The notes below the pieces were generated by a model. The model did no database searches and was not told where the DNA came from. It saw only the letters and a list, made by a program, of their open reading frames with translations. Made by a program: the position numbers and the translations under genes. Positions 32,502-42,199 of a DNA stretch of 64,000 bases are shown here, one piece after another. Source of the DNA: Lachnospiraceae bacterium (GTDB lineage: Bacteria; Bacillota; Clostridia; Lachnospirales; Lachnospiraceae); NCBI GenBank assembly GCA_023664345.1, contig JAMPFQ010000002.1:124001-188000 (forward strand), given 5' to 3'. Within the stretch, counting starts at the first letter, position 1, and each line of letters begins with the position of its first letter.

Positions 32502-33875
32502 TCACACGTTCACTTCCGGCAGTTTGGAGATCGCTTCCGCCAATTCTTCATCCGTGGGAATATGATCGCTCATTTCACCGTCATTGTATTTCTGGTATGC
32601 CACCATATCAAAATAACCCGTGCCTGTGAGGCCGAATATGATGTTCTTCTCTTCCCCGGTCTCCTTGCACTTCATGGCCTCATCGATGGCAACCTTGATG
32701 GCATGGCTGCTTTCCGGCGCAGGAAGGATGCCCTCTACTCTGGCAAAGGTTTCCGCCGCCTTGAACACCGCCGTCTGCTCCACGCTCCTGGCCTCGATCA
32801 GTCCCTGATCGTACAATTCGGAGACAGTAGAACTCATGCCATGATAACGCAGGCCGCCCGCATGGTTGGCGGAGGGTATGAACCCGCTTCCCAGAGTGTA
32901 CATCTTCGCAAGGGGACATACCTTTCCGGTATCACAGAAATCATATGCATAAACTCCTCTTGTAAGGCTGGGACAGGACGCAGGCTCCACCGCAATGATC
33001 CTGTACTCTGCCTCTCCTCTCAGGATCTCGCCTGCAAAAGGCGCGATCAGCCCGCCCAGATTGGAACCGCCCCCGGCGCAGCCGATGATGGTGTCGGCCT
33101 TGATGCCGTATTTGTCCAGGGCCGCCTTCGTCTCCAGGCCGATAATGGACTGATGCAGCAGTACCTGTGCAAGCACCGAGCCCAGCACATAGCGATAACC
33201 CTCCTGGCTGGTGGCCGCTTCCACCGCTTCCGAGATGGCGCAGCCAAGGCTTCCCGTGGTTCCCGGAAATTCCTCGTTGATCTTGCGCCCCACGTTCGTG
33301 TTCATGGAGGGGGAAGGCGTTACCTGCGCCCCGTAAGTGCGCATCACTTCCCGGCGGAAAGGCTTCTGCTCATAGGAGCATTTTACCATATATACCTGGC
33401 AGTCCAGGTCGAAATAGGAACATGCCATGGAAAGCGCCGTTCCCCACTGTCCCGCGCCGGTCTCCGTGGTCACGCCTTTCAGTCCCTGCTTTTTCGCGTA
33501 ATAAGCCTGGGCGATGGCGGAATTCAGCTTATGACTGCCGGAGGTATTGTTTCCCTCGAATTTGTAGTAGATATGGGCAGGGGTCTGCAGCTTTTCCTCC
33601 AGACAGTATGCCCGTACCAGGGGGGACGGACGGTACATTTTATAGAAGTCCTGTATTTCCTGGGGGATATCAAAGTAAGGCGTGGTATCATCCAGTTCCT
33701 GCTTTGCCAGTTCATTACAGAAAATGCCCGAAAGTTCCTCCTCGGTAACGGGCTGCAAAGTTCCCGGATTCAGGATCGGCGCCGGTTTCTTCTTCATATC
33801 CGCCCGCACGTTGTACCACTGCCTCGGCATCTCCTGCTCTTCCAGGTAAATTTTATAAGGTATTTTTTTGTCCAT
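32502..33875 (-). CDS. trpB: TrpB2-type tryptophan synthase beta-like protein
   Basis: 457 aa, the length of the TrpB2 group (about 50 longer than TrpB1). PLP-dependent; forms tryptophan from indole and serine. Marks: GNNTSGSHKLNSAIAQAY with the PLP lysine, ETGAGQWGTALS, the phosphate-cup GCAGGGSNLGGLIAPF, and LGSGFIPSANHAGGLRYHG. The long N-terminal extension (IPYKIYLEEQEMPRQWYNVRADM) is TrpB2-like. No trpA or other trp genes are near, which is usual for TrpB2; a role in indole salvage is likely. ATG 33875 is chosen over 33887 for spacing to AGTGAG. A same-strand gene for a membrane protein follows. Confidence 0.9.
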   Translation of the reverse strand: MDKKIPYKIYLEEQEMPRQWYNVRADMKKKPAPILNPGTLQPVTEEELSGIFCNELAKQELDDTTPYFDIPQEIQDFYKMYRPSPLVRAYCLEEKLQTPAHIYYKFEGNNTSGSHKLNSAIAQAYYAKKQGLKGVTTETGAGQWGTALSMACSYFDLDCQVYMVKCSYEQKPFRREVMRTYGAQVTPSPSMNTNVGRKINEEFPGTTGSLGCAISEAVEAATSQEGYRYVLGSVLAQVLLHQSIIGLETKAALDKYGIKADTIIGCAGGGSNLGGLIAPFAGEILRGEAEYRIIAVEPASCPSLTRGVYAYDFCDTGKVCPLAKMYTLGSGFIPSANHAGGLRYHGMSSTVSELYDQGLIEARSVEQTAVFKAAETFARVEGILPAPESSHAIKVAIDEAMKCKETGEEKNIIFGLTGTGYFDMVAYQKYNDGEMSDHIPTDEELAEAISKLPEVNV

Positions 33876-33972
33876 TTTCATTCTCACTTTCTATGCTTGA
33901 TAGGTTGCAATCATTTTATTTATACCATGTTTTACAGAACTAATCAATGAAATATTTAAAACCCCGGGCGGG

Positions 33973-34539
33973 TCACGGCCACTCTATCCGGATATCAGGA
34001 TACTTTCTATAATGGTTCAGCACTTCCGAAAGATCTTCCTGCTCCGTCTTTACTCTTTCGGTCTTTCCATTCTTCAGTTCCAGACATATGTAATAATAAA
34101 CAGTCCTTTTGGAATGTTCCCCCTCCGTATAGGCCCGGACAATCTCTGTATTTTCCACCACCACGCAGCGCATGTCATGGCTGAATGTCCGATGCTGACC
34201 GAACCACATGTTGCCGATCTTCTCAGCGCTGTCGAACTCCTGATCCAGCTGCGCCATGGTAACCTCGGGGTGCGCCGCCAGAAAGCGTTCCACATTCTTG
34301 CCCACGGAGTCCACGATCGATCTGATGATGAGCCACACGCTGACCACCAGCATGATAAGCCCTATGGCGCTCATGCCGTAGATATTGCTCACAGGCTCAT
34401 CCCGCAAAGGCGGCCTCCCCTGCAATAACGCCAGGACAGAAGGCCCATACCAACAAAGCGGAGCGATCGCCAGCACCAGGCACACCGCCAGCCAAAGTCC
34501 TGAACTCGTCCATGACTTGATCGTTAATTTCTTTACCAT
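33973..34539 (-). CDS. Two-span membrane protein, unknown function
   Basis: 188 aa. Two membrane spans (GLWLAVCLVLAIAPLCWY and MSAIGLIMLVVSVWLII) form the first third; the rest is a soluble domain with LAAHPEVTMAQLDQEFDSAEKIGN, TVYYYICLELKNGK and a C-terminal VLNHYRKYPDIRIEWP. It resembles uncharacterised Lachnospiraceae proteins of the DUF6709 type; that assignment is uncertain. GGGAGG at 8 bases fits ATG 34539 well, so the longer upstream frame is rejected. It lies 42 bases after the AAA/nuclease gene on the same strand. Confidence 0.65.
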   Translation of the reverse strand: MVKKLTIKSWTSSGLWLAVCLVLAIAPLCWYGPSVLALLQGRPPLRDEPVSNIYGMSAIGLIMLVVSVWLIIRSIVDSVGKNVERFLAAHPEVTMAQLDQEFDSAEKIGNMWFGQHRTFSHDMRCVVVENTEIVRAYTEGEHSKRTVYYYICLELKNGKTERVKTEQEDLSEVLNHYRKYPDIRIEWP

Positions 34540-34580
34540 TTTCTTATCCTCCCTGCATACCATGATATGTTCCGTATATC

Positions 34581-36299
34581 CTATATATCCGTTTCCTCGC
34601 TGCCTATCAGCACTTTCTTCCCGCAAAAGGCAAATCCATATTTACGGATCCGTTCCGCCGGGATTCCTTTTGCCGTCAGAAAGGCCTGGTAACCGCGCTC
34701 CTCTATCTGACACAGGGCCGCCTGCACCGTGTCGGACAGTTCTTTCTCCCTGGCGTCCTGCACCTTGAATTCCAGGATGATGGCATCGTCCCTTGACGCG
34801 TCCCTGGGCTCCAGCATCACATCGTACCGGCCAAAGCCACTCTCACGGTTTGACGTGACGACATAGCGATCCGTCAGCTTCACCATCAGCCCCAGCACAA
34901 ACCCGTGGTAAAAACGCTCCGGAGCCTGGCCCATTTCCCCCTGGACACCCTTGCCCGTGTCAAAATAGCTGAACATCTCCAGCGTCACCCTGTTCATGTA
35001 GGTGTTCATGGCCAGCACATCACCCAGAAGCAGCGCCCTGATGAAATCATCATAACCGGCTGAAGGGTTGTCAAACCACCCGCGGACCATGGCACGGAAC
35101 ATGACACGAACCTCGAAATTCGTCAGTTCCAGTTCATAGTCCTCACGCCACTCGCCATATTCCGTGGCATATGCCTCATAATTCTTTACTTTCAGGTAGC
35201 CACTGGCAAGGAGCAGGCTCCAGACCGCGTTATTTTCCATGGACAACTGGTTGTATACGATCTGTTCGTCAATTTCCACCCGGATGCTCTCCCCCTGAAG
35301 CAGGCGCTCGAACGTCTTCTTTACCTCCGGGCTCCCCTCGCGGAGCAGCTTGCCCACCAGCCTGTTGGAGCTGGTGTTGGCCCAGTAAGCGCCCACCTTT
35401 TTCTTATCCAGGTAATTGATGATGGACCAGGGATTGTAGATATCTTTCCTGCTGCCAAAAGTAAACCCGTCATACCACTCCCTGACCTGCTGCTTCTGCG
35501 CCGACAGGCCGTACTCTTCCAGGGCCGCAAACACTTCCTCCTCCGTGAAGCCGAAGCTATCCGCATATTTTTCCGAGGTTGTGGTCACCACTTCCAGATT
35601 ATTTAAGTCCGAAAAAATGGACTCTTTGCTGACCCGGGTGATGCCTGTCATAACTGCTCGCTCCATACAGGGATTCGTCTTAAATGTGGCACCGAACAGA
35701 TTCCTGGTAAAGGCCGTCAGTTCCTCCCAGTAGCCTTCTATATACGCTTCCTGCATGGGCGTATCGTACTCGTCCAGCAGGATGATCGCCTTTTTGCCAT
35801 AATGCCGCATCAGGAGACGGGATAAGAGGTTCAGGGACTCCGCCGCCACGTAATCCTCCATATCAGCCGAAACGGCCCGGTATAACTCTTTCTCCTTTTG
35901 GCTCAATTTTTCACTATCCAGCAGGAATTCGTATTGTCTGTACAGATCCGCAATGATCCAGCAGATCCGTTTCCTGACGCCTGGGTAGGAGGACTCCTTT
36001 ACCTTGGCAAAACTGAGGGCGATCACCGGATACGTCCCCTGCAGCAGGCGATACTTTTCCTCCTGCCAGATGGAAAGTCCCTCGAACAGGTCGCCCCGTC
36101 CGGCATAATTGACGGAGAAGAACTGCTCCAGCATACTCATATTCAGCGTCTTGCCAAAACGCCTGGGGCGGGTGATCAGGGTCACGCTGTCGCCCCTCTC
36201 CCACCACTGCCGTATAAAACCTGTTTTATCGATATAGAAATATCCTTCCCGCCTGATCGTCTCATAATCCTGATTGCCGATCCCTATCGTCCTTGCCAT
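34581..36299 (-). CDS. AAA-ATPase-like / PD-(D/E)XK nuclease-like protein (DUF1703 type)
   Basis: 572 aa. N-terminal AAA-like ATPase (residues ~1-280): [14 protein letters not shown], a Walker A-like [17 protein letters not shown] and Walker [16 protein letters not shown]-terminal nuclease-like domain (~450-560) with [22 protein letters not shown], the D...ExK core of the PD-(D/E)XK fold. Proteins of this kind are multicopy in Bacteroidetes and Clostridia genomes and their function is unknown, possibly mobile or defensive. GAGAGGTGG fits ATG 36299; the open frame extends 21 codons more. The gene is diverged from the MATE gene. Confidence 0.85.
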   Translation of the reverse strand: MARTIGIGNQDYETIRREGYFYIDKTGFIRQWWERGDSVTLITRPRRFGKTLNMSMLEQFFSVNYAGRGDLFEGLSIWQEEKYRLLQGTYPVIALSFAKVKESSYPGVRKRICWIIADLYRQYEFLLDSEKLSQKEKELYRAVSADMEDYVAAESLNLLSRLLMRHYGKKAIILLDEYDTPMQEAYIEGYWEELTAFTRNLFGATFKTNPCMERAVMTGITRVSKESIFSDLNNLEVVTTTSEKYADSFGFTEEEVFAALEEYGLSAQKQQVREWYDGFTFGSRKDIYNPWSIINYLDKKKVGAYWANTSSNRLVGKLLREGSPEVKKTFERLLQGESIRVEIDEQIVYNQLSMENNAVWSLLLASGYLKVKNYEAYATEYGEWREDYELELTNFEVRVMFRAMVRGWFDNPSAGYDDFIRALLLGDVLAMNTYMNRVTLEMFSYFDTGKGVQGEMGQAPERFYHGFVLGLMVKLTDRYVVTSNRESGFGRYDVMLEPRDASRDDAIILEFKVQDAREKELSDTVQAALCQIEERGYQAFLTAKGIPAERIRKYGFAFCGKKVLIGSEETDI

Positions 36300-36601
36300 G
36301 ATCCACCTCTCTCCGACTGTTTCGCTGCCATATTCCGCCTGCCTCTTGACTGCCCTGAACAAGGTTATCTTATCACGAAATGCTCTTTCTTACAACAACA
36401 AAATACCGAAATTTTGTTCTGCAGTTCCCCGACCGTTTCCCTCAAAGCCGTCAGTCCCGTATGGACTTTCTCCTTATCCACCTGCACCGTTTCTCCCCAT
36501 TTATGATCTTTGCCTGAAAATATCCATATACCGCCAACCCTCATTTGTGCTATACTATGGAATGAGGGGATAATACTGAATGAAAAGGAAGCGATGACGT
36601 T
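36300..36601. other. Divergent intergenic region before the MATE gene
   Basis: About 300 bases between the AAA/nuclease gene and the MATE gene. A TATACT box at 36551-36556 is the best candidate for the MATE -10. A 40-codon minus-strand ORF from GTG 36487 with GGGGAG upstream is possible but unconvincing (see rejected list). Confidence 0.35.
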
Positions 36602-37984
36602 ATGGAAAATGCTGAAAAAACAGAACTTTTTGAAAAGATGCCCATTCCCAAAGCAGTGATGACTCTGGCGGTCCCCACGATCCTCAGTTCCCTGGTCATG
36701 GTCATCTACAATCTGGCCGACACTTATTTCGTGGGAATGCTGAACGATTCCGTGCAGAACGCCGCAGTAACCCTGGCAGCGCCGGTGCTGCTGGCTTTCA
36801 ACGCCGTCAACAATCTCTTCGGCGTGGGTTCCTCCAGCATGATGAGCCGGGGGCTTGGCGCCAAAGACTATGATACGGTCTACCGCAGTTCCGCCCTGGG
36901 CTTCTACTGCGCTCTGATCTGCGGGCTGCTCTTTTCCACGCTGTATACTGTTTTTCATACGCCCCTGCTTTCCCTGCTGGGCGCGGACAGCCAGACCGTC
37001 TCCGCCACTGGCGATTACCTGATGTGGACGGTCAGCTTCGGGGCTGCCCCGGCTATCCTGAACGTGGTCATGGCCTATCTGGTGCGGGCGGAAGGTTCCT
37101 CCCTCCATGCCAGCCTGGGCACCATGAGCGGCTGTCTTTTAAATATCATCCTGGATCCCATTTTCATCCTTCCATGGGGACTCAATATGGGCGCCGCAGG
37201 CGCCGGACTTGCCACTTTCCTGTCCAACTGCGTGGCCTGCGCTTATTTCTTTGTGCTGCTATTCGTGAAGCGGGGAAAGACCTATGTGTGCATCAAGCCC
37301 TCCATGTTCCGTTTTAAAAAGAACATCGTGCTTGGGATCTTCGCCGTGGGGATCCCCGCCTCCATCCAGAACCTGCTGAACGTGACGGGAATGACCGTAT
37401 TGAACAATTCCACCGCCTCCTACGGCGCGGACGCCGTGGCCGCCATGGGCATCTCCCAGAAGATCAACATGGTGCCCATGCAGGTGTCCATGGGACTGTC
37501 CCAGGGCATTATGCCGCTGATCAGCTACAACTACGCCAGCGGCAATGTGGACCGGATGAAGAAGACCCTGACCTTTACCATGAAGATCACGCTCTCTTTC
37601 ATGGCGGTCATTTCCCTGGGCTATTATCTTGGAGCAGGATTCCTGATCACCCTTTTCATGAAAAATCCCGCCATCGTGGCATACGGAACCAGGTTCCTCA
37701 GAGGGCTGTGCCTTGGGATGCCTTTCCTCTGCATGGATTTCCTGGCGGTGGGCGTGTTCCAGGCCTGCGGTCTGGGGCAGAAGTCCCTGATCTTCGCCAT
37801 CCTGCGCAAGATCGTCCTTGAGATTCCGGCGCTGTTTATCTTAAATTACCTTTTCCCGCTGTACGGACTGGCATACGCCCAGCTGACTGCGGAAGTGATC
37901 CTGGCCATCGCGGCGGTGGTCGTCCTGATCAGGCTGTTTCAAAAGCTGCAGAGGGAACGGGGCAGCATCAGTTCTGCCTCATGA
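36602..37984 (+). CDS. MATE-family multidrug/toxin efflux transporter
   Basis: 460-aa integral membrane protein with the 12 spans of MATE proteins arranged in two halves. MATE marks: ILSSLVMVIYNLADTYFVGML in the first span pair, FGVGSSSMMSRGLGAKD after span two, and in the second half VGIPASIQNLLNVTGMTVLNN and SQGIMPLISYNYASG, the typical repeats of the half signatures. These transporters export cationic compounds using Na+ or H+. The stop lies 17 bp inside the 3' end of the convergent bile-salt hydrolase gene. Substrate is unknown; export of bile-derived compounds is a speculation from the adjoining gene. Confidence 0.9.
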   Translation: MENAEKTELFEKMPIPKAVMTLAVPTILSSLVMVIYNLADTYFVGMLNDSVQNAAVTLAAPVLLAFNAVNNLFGVGSSSMMSRGLGAKDYDTVYRSSALGFYCALICGLLFSTLYTVFHTPLLSLLGADSQTVSATGDYLMWTVSFGAAPAILNVVMAYLVRAEGSSLHASLGTMSGCLLNIILDPIFILPWGLNMGAAGAGLATFLSNCVACAYFFVLLFVKRGKTYVCIKPSMFRFKKNIVLGIFAVGIPASIQNLLNVTGMTVLNNSTASYGADAVAAMGISQKINMVPMQVSMGLSQGIMPLISYNYASGNVDRMKKTLTFTMKITLSFMAVISLGYYLGAGFLITLFMKNPAIVAYGTRFLRGLCLGMPFLCMDFLAVGVFQACGLGQKSLIFAILRKIVLEIPALFILNYLFPLYGLAYAQLTAEVILAIAAVVVLIRLFQKLQRERGSISSAS

Positions 37985-38942
37985 TCTGCTCCCCGTGGAC
38001 GGGCGCGTAACGCACCAGGCTGATATCGTCAAGGTTCTCCTTATGCATATCCACCGCCGTGATCTGATGATTGTCATAGGTGGTATAGTAATAGATTCCC
38101 CTGTCCGCGTTGCAGCAGCAGGTAAAAATGGTGATCTCATATTTTCCGTCCTTGAGTTCACAGCAGCCCCGCTGTTGGTCAACGGAACCCAGGATATGGA
38201 AAAACTGGCTCACACTCTCAGACTCCGAATCCCCGGAAACGGAATTCAGCTTCACGAAAGCCGCCCGGATAAAGCGGGACTGAGAGGACAGGTCTCCGGG
38301 AAGCCCCAGCGCTCCCATCCCCCGGCTGTAAGCGGATAAATGCAGCTTGTCACAAAAATGGTTCTGGGGTTCCTTAGGGGACAGGTTCATATAATTGTTC
38401 AGCTGGAACATCTGCTCCCCAAAGGGCGGGTTATTGGTCAGTATCCCCACCGGGTTGTCGTATACCTTAACGCCCTCCGCAACGGATTCCACCGTGACGG
38501 CCTCCTCACGATCCGCAATGATCCAATGAAGCTGCGCCAGGGGAAGTTTTTCGTTAAAGCGGATGTTGGTAAGGTTGATCTTCTCCAGCAGCGCCCTTGC
38601 TTCCTTTACCGTGGCGCACTGTGCCAGGATCCAGGGGATGAATTCAAACTGCGCCAGATTGTCCTTATCCGGCATGGGATCCTTGTAATCCGCGTTTCCC
38701 ACAAAGTTCAGGCCTGCCATCCCAAGTCCCTTTTCGTTCACCGCCTCATAATAAAGCGGGCATTCCTCCTCCACATGGGCCATGCCGATCATGGCGTGAT
38801 GCTTTGGCATGATCCCCATATTGCGGAAGCGGAAAGGGTAATTGCGGGGCGTTATGGTGATCTCGTCCCCATAGGAAAACTCATAATCCAGCGTCCTGCC
38901 AAAATAGAAATCCTTTGTCCGATATGTTGCTGCTGTACACAT
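37968..38942 (-). CDS. Choloylglycine hydrolase family protein (bile salt hydrolase-like)
   Basis: 324 aa, as expected for bile salt hydrolases. It is an Ntn-type amidase that deconjugates glycine- or taurine-bile acids; penicillin V acylase is the related alternative. Cys2 becomes the N-terminal nucleophile after Met removal (MCTAATYRTKDFYFGRTLDYE), Arg16 and Asp19 are present, and LTNNPPF and LPGDLSSQSRFIRAAF hold the conserved Asn and Arg of the active site. There is no signal peptide. ATG 38942, with GGAGG 7 bases away, is mandatory for Cys2; longer frames are wrong. The ribosome binding site adjoins hairpin repeat R1 copy 2. Convergent with the MATE gene, with ends overlapping by 17 bp. 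Confidence 0.88.
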   Translation of the reverse strand: MCTAATYRTKDFYFGRTLDYEFSYGDEITITPRNYPFRFRNMGIMPKHHAMIGMAHVEEECPLYYEAVNEKGLGMAGLNFVGNADYKDPMPDKDNLAQFEFIPWILAQCATVKEARALLEKINLTNIRFNEKLPLAQLHWIIADREEAVTVESVAEGVKVYDNPVGILTNNPPFGEQMFQLNNYMNLSPKEPQNHFCDKLHLSAYSRGMGALGLPGDLSSQSRFIRAAFVKLNSVSGDSESESVSQFFHILGSVDQQRGCCELKDGKYEITIFTCCCNADRGIYYYTTYDNHQITAVDMHKENLDDISLVRYAPVHGEQIMRQN

Positions 38943-38954
38943 AATATAACCTCC

Positions 38955-39062
38955 ATTCCAGTTCCGTCTCTTCACTTCAGCACCCTTGACAGGGGAAGAA
39001 AAATTCAGCTGCAAAAATCGCAGCTGTATTTTTCTTCCGGGTGCTTCCGTTTCGAGACTGTT
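38955..39062 (-). repeat. Hairpin repeat R1, copy 2, ending at the hydrolase ribosome binding site
   Basis: On the minus strand the 108 bases run from AACAGTCTCG to AGAGACGGAACTGGAAT, with the GGAGG of the hydrolase gene just after. Stems: GTCTC/GAGAC, AGCACCC/GGGTGCT, AAGAAAAAT/ATTTTTCTT and CAGCTGC/GCAGCTG. Compared with copy 1, base pairs are changed on both sides (TG:CA to CA:TG in the GCACCC stem), which indicates selection for structure. An extra perfect hairpin, AATTGCCGC/GCGGCAATT, lies nearby at 39069-39088. Confidence 0.8.
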
Positions 39063-39152
39063 TTTATTCAATTGCCGCTTGCGGCAATTTGTTCCGGTCT
39101 CTGTTGTTTTCTTTTATTTAAAGTATGACACAAATCTTAAAATATATCACCC

Positions 39153-40496
39153 CTATTCCGGCAAGTATCTCTGATATAGCGCCACATGGTCGGCAATGCA
39201 GGACCATGTGGTGCCTGCGCCTGCGGTCACGCAGATATATTCCCTCCCGCTGTGATCCGCCGCCAGGCTTGCGGCGCAGTGCAGGGACTGATCCACAAAT
39301 CCCGTCTTGGCGCACAGCACTTCGCCGTGGGTGTCCCGGTCTTCGATCCTCCGCAGGAACAAGTTGGACATATCGATCCCCTCGGGATGCGCCGCCGTGG
39401 ATGTGGTGGCATAACGATGCTCTGAAAGTACCTGGCGACAGAGTTCATTGTCCGCTGCCTCTTTCAGGATCACCGCCATATCGTAAGCCGTGCTGTAATG
39501 GTTCTGGTCATACAGCCCGATACAGTTGGTAAAATGGGTGGTCTCCGACAGCCCCAGTTCTTTCAGCTTTTCGTTCATCATATCCACAAACGCCTCCTGG
39601 GAACCGGCCACATAGACTGCCAGACCAAGGGCCGCGTCCGCACCGGAGGGCAGCGCCGTTCCGTAGAACAGGTCTTTCAGCGGTATTTCCTCCCCCACCT
39701 CGAATCCCGCGTTACTGCAGTCATGGATAAAGGCATAATCCGTAATGTCAATGGTCATCGTGAAAGTATCGTCCAGATCCGTTATATGTTCCGCCGCCAC
39801 CAGCAGCGTAAGAATCTTCGTCATGGAAGCCGGATTGATCCTCTCCCATCCGCTCTTCTGCGCCAGGATCTCCCTGCTGCCCACATCAATGAGGATGCCG
39901 TAGGGACTGATGATGCTGTCGCCAAAGCCGTCGGTATGCGCCGTGGCCTGGGCAGCGAATACCGGCTTTGGCGCCTCCAGCAGCGCCATGCCGATGGCGG
40001 AAGCCAACTCCGGCTGTGCCGCGTTCACTGCAGGAGGATCTCCCGGCTGTGTCTGCCGCAGAGCCGTTGCAAGCGCTGTCTGCATCATCTCCGACAGCGT
40101 CTGCCCGCTTTCCGTATTGTCGGCGATCCCTCCCTGCCCCGACAGCGTTTCCACAGGGTCTTTCCCGTCCTGCTGACCCTCTTTGGGACGCGCTGCCTTA
40201 ACGATCCCTGCCACCAGAAAAATGACGCACAGCATTGCCACCACCGCAGCACACGGCACACCGTACCGGAACATCATTTCCCGCCGGTATTTCTCCCGCT
40301 TCATCTGCTCGATCCTCTGTCTGCGCCTCCGCTGCCTTTCTTCTTCCTTTCTCTGCTCCTCCAGCCAATCTTCTTTCGTCCAGCCCTCTTCCTGCCAATC
40401 CCCAATCTGTCGGCCCGTACTTGATCGACTTTCCTGCCGCGCCATATTCTGTTCCTGCTGCGTTCTGCTCTGTCTTTCTTTATCCTGCTGTATCAT
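39153..40496 (-). CDS. D-alanyl-D-alanine carboxypeptidase (DacF-like, membrane anchored)
   Basis: 447 aa. The N-terminal ~70 residues are a charged, glutamine- and arginine-rich cytoplasmic part, followed by one span (GVPCAAVVAMLCVIFLVAGIV), a variable linker and the penicillin-binding peptidase S11 domain outside. It trims peptidoglycan stem peptides. Active site: S-x-x-K in NPASMTKILTLL; KTG in LCAKTGFVDQS; the SxN site reads LPSGADAA, with Ala for Asn, a variant seen in other clostridial DacF-like proteins as far as I recall. The start at 40496 has only weak GAGAAAAG; ATG 40445 has AGGA and could be the real one. It belongs to a same-strand run from ybaK to the bile-salt hydrolase. Confidence 0.85.
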   Translation of the reverse strand: MIQQDKERQSRTQQEQNMARQESRSSTGRQIGDWQEEGWTKEDWLEEQRKEEERQRRRRQRIEQMKREKYRREMMFRYGVPCAAVVAMLCVIFLVAGIVKAARPKEGQQDGKDPVETLSGQGGIADNTESGQTLSEMMQTALATALRQTQPGDPPAVNAAQPELASAIGMALLEAPKPVFAAQATAHTDGFGDSIISPYGILIDVGSREILAQKSGWERINPASMTKILTLLVAAEHITDLDDTFTMTIDITDYAFIHDCSNAGFEVGEEIPLKDLFYGTALPSGADAALGLAVYVAGSQEAFVDMMNEKLKELGLSETTHFTNCIGLYDQNHYSTAYDMAVILKEAADNELCRQVLSEHRYATTSTAAHPEGIDMSNLFLRRIEDRDTHGEVLCAKTGFVDQSLHCAASLAADHSGREYICVTAGAGTTWSCIADHVALYQRYLPE

Positions 40497-40520
40497 ATTC
40501 TGCTTTTCTCTGTTCTGTTT

Positions 40521-41291
40521 TCACTGCCCTGCCGTATCCTGTCGCCTTGCGTCACTACATCCTGTCTCACTGTTCTCTGCCTTGCCACGTCCCGCTATGC
40601 TGTTTTCCGCTTCGCTTCGATCCGCCAGGTTGAAAGCCGCAGTGAACCGCTCATACCGCTGGTCAAACTGCTCATAAAAATCCCGCTCCGCATCATATTC
40701 CGCCAGATAAAATATCTGCAGGAGCGCCATATTGACCTGCTTTGCCAGCGCTTCATCCTCACAGTTTCCCACCAAGGCCTCCAGATCGTTCAAAAGATAG
40801 TGCCATCTGCAGACGAACGCATGGTTCTTCTCCTGCTGCGGCGTGTCGATCCACTTGCTGACTTTCACCTTAGACCGATTCCCGGCGGAACACTCATGGA
40901 TCTGGAGCATATATCTGAAATCACCGTTTTCATAATACCTGCCCAACGGGAACAGCCTGCAGATCCCCGGTCGGAACGCATGGATGCTGCATCGTCCCTG
41001 TGGGTTCAGGAAAGCGCACGCCTCCCCCTCTCCCGCCATTTTCAGGTTGGGCAGGATACAGCCGTCCACCACGTTCCATTCTGCCTTTCCCTCTTCCAGC
41101 AGAACCTCCAGCCTTTTCCCCAGGCCTGTCTGCAGCCTGTACACATCATAGGGATCCAGGATAACGGAACTGCCCATGCCGTGACAGCAGTCCGAACAGC
41201 CCCCGCATCCATGACAGTCCGCTTTCACCATATCATTTGCGCCGTATAACCGTCCGTCTGAGATCTCCGCAAGGCTCACATTTCTTTTCAA
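40521..41291 (-). CDS. YkgJ-family cysteine cluster protein
   Basis: 256 aa. The N-terminal half has the zinc/iron-chelating cysteine cluster (CHGCGGCSDCCHGMGS, then CAFLNPQGRCSIHAFRPGICRLFPLGRYY), the YkgJ (CxxCxxCC ... CxxH..RPxxCRxFP) pattern. Function is unknown but a metal-binding role is accepted for the family. The C-terminal ~35 residues (RSEAENSIAGRGKAENSETG) are low-complexity and probably disordered. The start is TTG at 41291 with GAGGAA about 9 bases upstream, because no ATG fits; the next upstream gene (GH43-like) ends 18 bases before. Confidence 0.8.
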   Translation of the reverse strand: MKRNVSLAEISDGRLYGANDMVKADCHGCGGCSDCCHGMGSSVILDPYDVYRLQTGLGKRLEVLLEEGKAEWNVVDGCILPNLKMAGEGEACAFLNPQGRCSIHAFRPGICRLFPLGRYYENGDFRYMLQIHECSAGNRSKVKVSKWIDTPQQEKNHAFVCRWHYLLNDLEALVGNCEDEALAKQVNMALLQIFYLAEYDAERDFYEQFDQRYERFTAAFNLADRSEAENSIAGRGKAENSETGCSDARRQDTAGQ

Positions 41292-41308
41292 AATATCGTT
41301 CCTCTTTT

Positions 41309-42199
41309 TTAATATCCGTATTTGTCCGCCAGCCTCCGGTATTCCTCCTCCGTTATGGGGATAACGCCTCCGTGGCGCTTCCTGGTCTGCCCCATATCAA
41401 ACTCGTCCTCTTCCAGGATCCGGAACTCACCGCCTGCAAGGTCGTCCGTCACCAGGGGCAGATAGCCTTTTCCCTCGGCAAAGCGGTCTACGATAAGGCA
41501 CCATTCCTGTCGGTCATTGAACCGAAAGATCTCCGGCCCTTCCACTCCGTATAAGTTCGCAAGCGTTGCAGACTTTACCTCTTTGAAATCCTCCGGATGG
41601 AGGGTCCTGCTGAAATCCGCGCAGACCGTTTTCACGGTCTCGTCCTTGGTATAACGGTAATATCCCTCTTCCGTGTGGATGATCGTGCTGTCTATCACAT
41701 GATTCTCCTTTTCCAGGAAGAGAAAGGGCTCCGTAAACTCCTCAAAATCCCTGGTATGGGAAGCATAGATCCTCTGCTTTCCGTCCACCATGGATGCCCA
41801 GAACACCAGCACCGCGTCCTGCTCCTCGTCATAGACAGCCTCCGGCGCCCAGACGCAGCCCGCTCCCTCCACGCCGATGGTGTGGGCTTTGGGTCCCTGC
41901 CAGTCCACCAGGTCGGGAGATCTCCACACGAGCATATCCCTGCTCCCGCCGTACTGCGCCGTCTCCCAGCCCTTGCCCGCCTCTATCCGCAGGTCGGTGG
42001 CGATCAGGTAGAACATATCCGGGGTGCGGATCAGGAAAGGATCCCTTGCCCCTTTCTCCCCGATCTCGCTTCTCAGCACGGGCCGTCCCGCCTGCAGATC
42101 CTTCCAGTGCAGCCCGTCACGGCTCAGGGAAAAGTAGATCTGTTCCCCGTCTTTTTGTTCTCCTGTAAAATGTACGAATAAGTAACCTGTGTATTCCAT
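41309..42199 (-). CDS. Glycoside hydrolase family 43-like protein (arabinosidase/xylosidase fold)
   Basis: 296 aa, one five-bladed beta-propeller domain without signal peptide, hence intracellular. Segments fit GH43-like glycosidases: GARDPFLIRTPDMFYLIATDL (general base Asp region), CVWAPEAVYDEEQDAVLVFWAS (blade with PE), VIDSTIIHTEEGYYRYTKDE (modulator Asp) and GVEGPEIFRFNDRQEWCLIVDRF (acid Glu). It probably acts on arabinose- or xylose-containing oligosaccharides taken up by the cell, a guess from the family. GAGAGG fits ATG 42199. It lies in a same-strand run after mtnA, separated by about 108 bases that hold a perfect AGCTGCC/GGCAGCT hairpin. Confidence 0.8.
   Translation of the reverse strand: MEYTGYLFVHFTGEQKDGEQIYFSLSRDGLHWKDLQAGRPVLRSEIGEKGARDPFLIRTPDMFYLIATDLRIEAGKGWETAQYGGSRDMLVWRSPDLVDWQGPKAHTIGVEGAGCVWAPEAVYDEEQDAVLVFWASMVDGKQRIYASHTRDFEEFTEPFLFLEKENHVIDSTIIHTEEGYYRYTKDETVKTVCADFSRTLHPEDFKEVKSATLANLYGVEGPEIFRFNDRQEWCLIVDRFAEGKGYLPLVTDDLAGGEFRILEEDEFDMGQTRKRHGGVIPITEEEYRRLADKYGY

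Noticed and set aside
32562..33950. A 462-codon plus-strand open frame opposite trpB
   Set aside because: Antisense shadow of a clear TrpB2 gene; composition is not protein-like.
36365..36487. A 40-codon minus-strand ORF (GTG start, GGGGAG upstream; QVDKEKVHTGLTALRETVGEL)
   Set aside because: The helical start faintly resembles WXG100 proteins, but the GTG start, short length and Cys-rich tail make it doubtful, and it lies in a promoter region.
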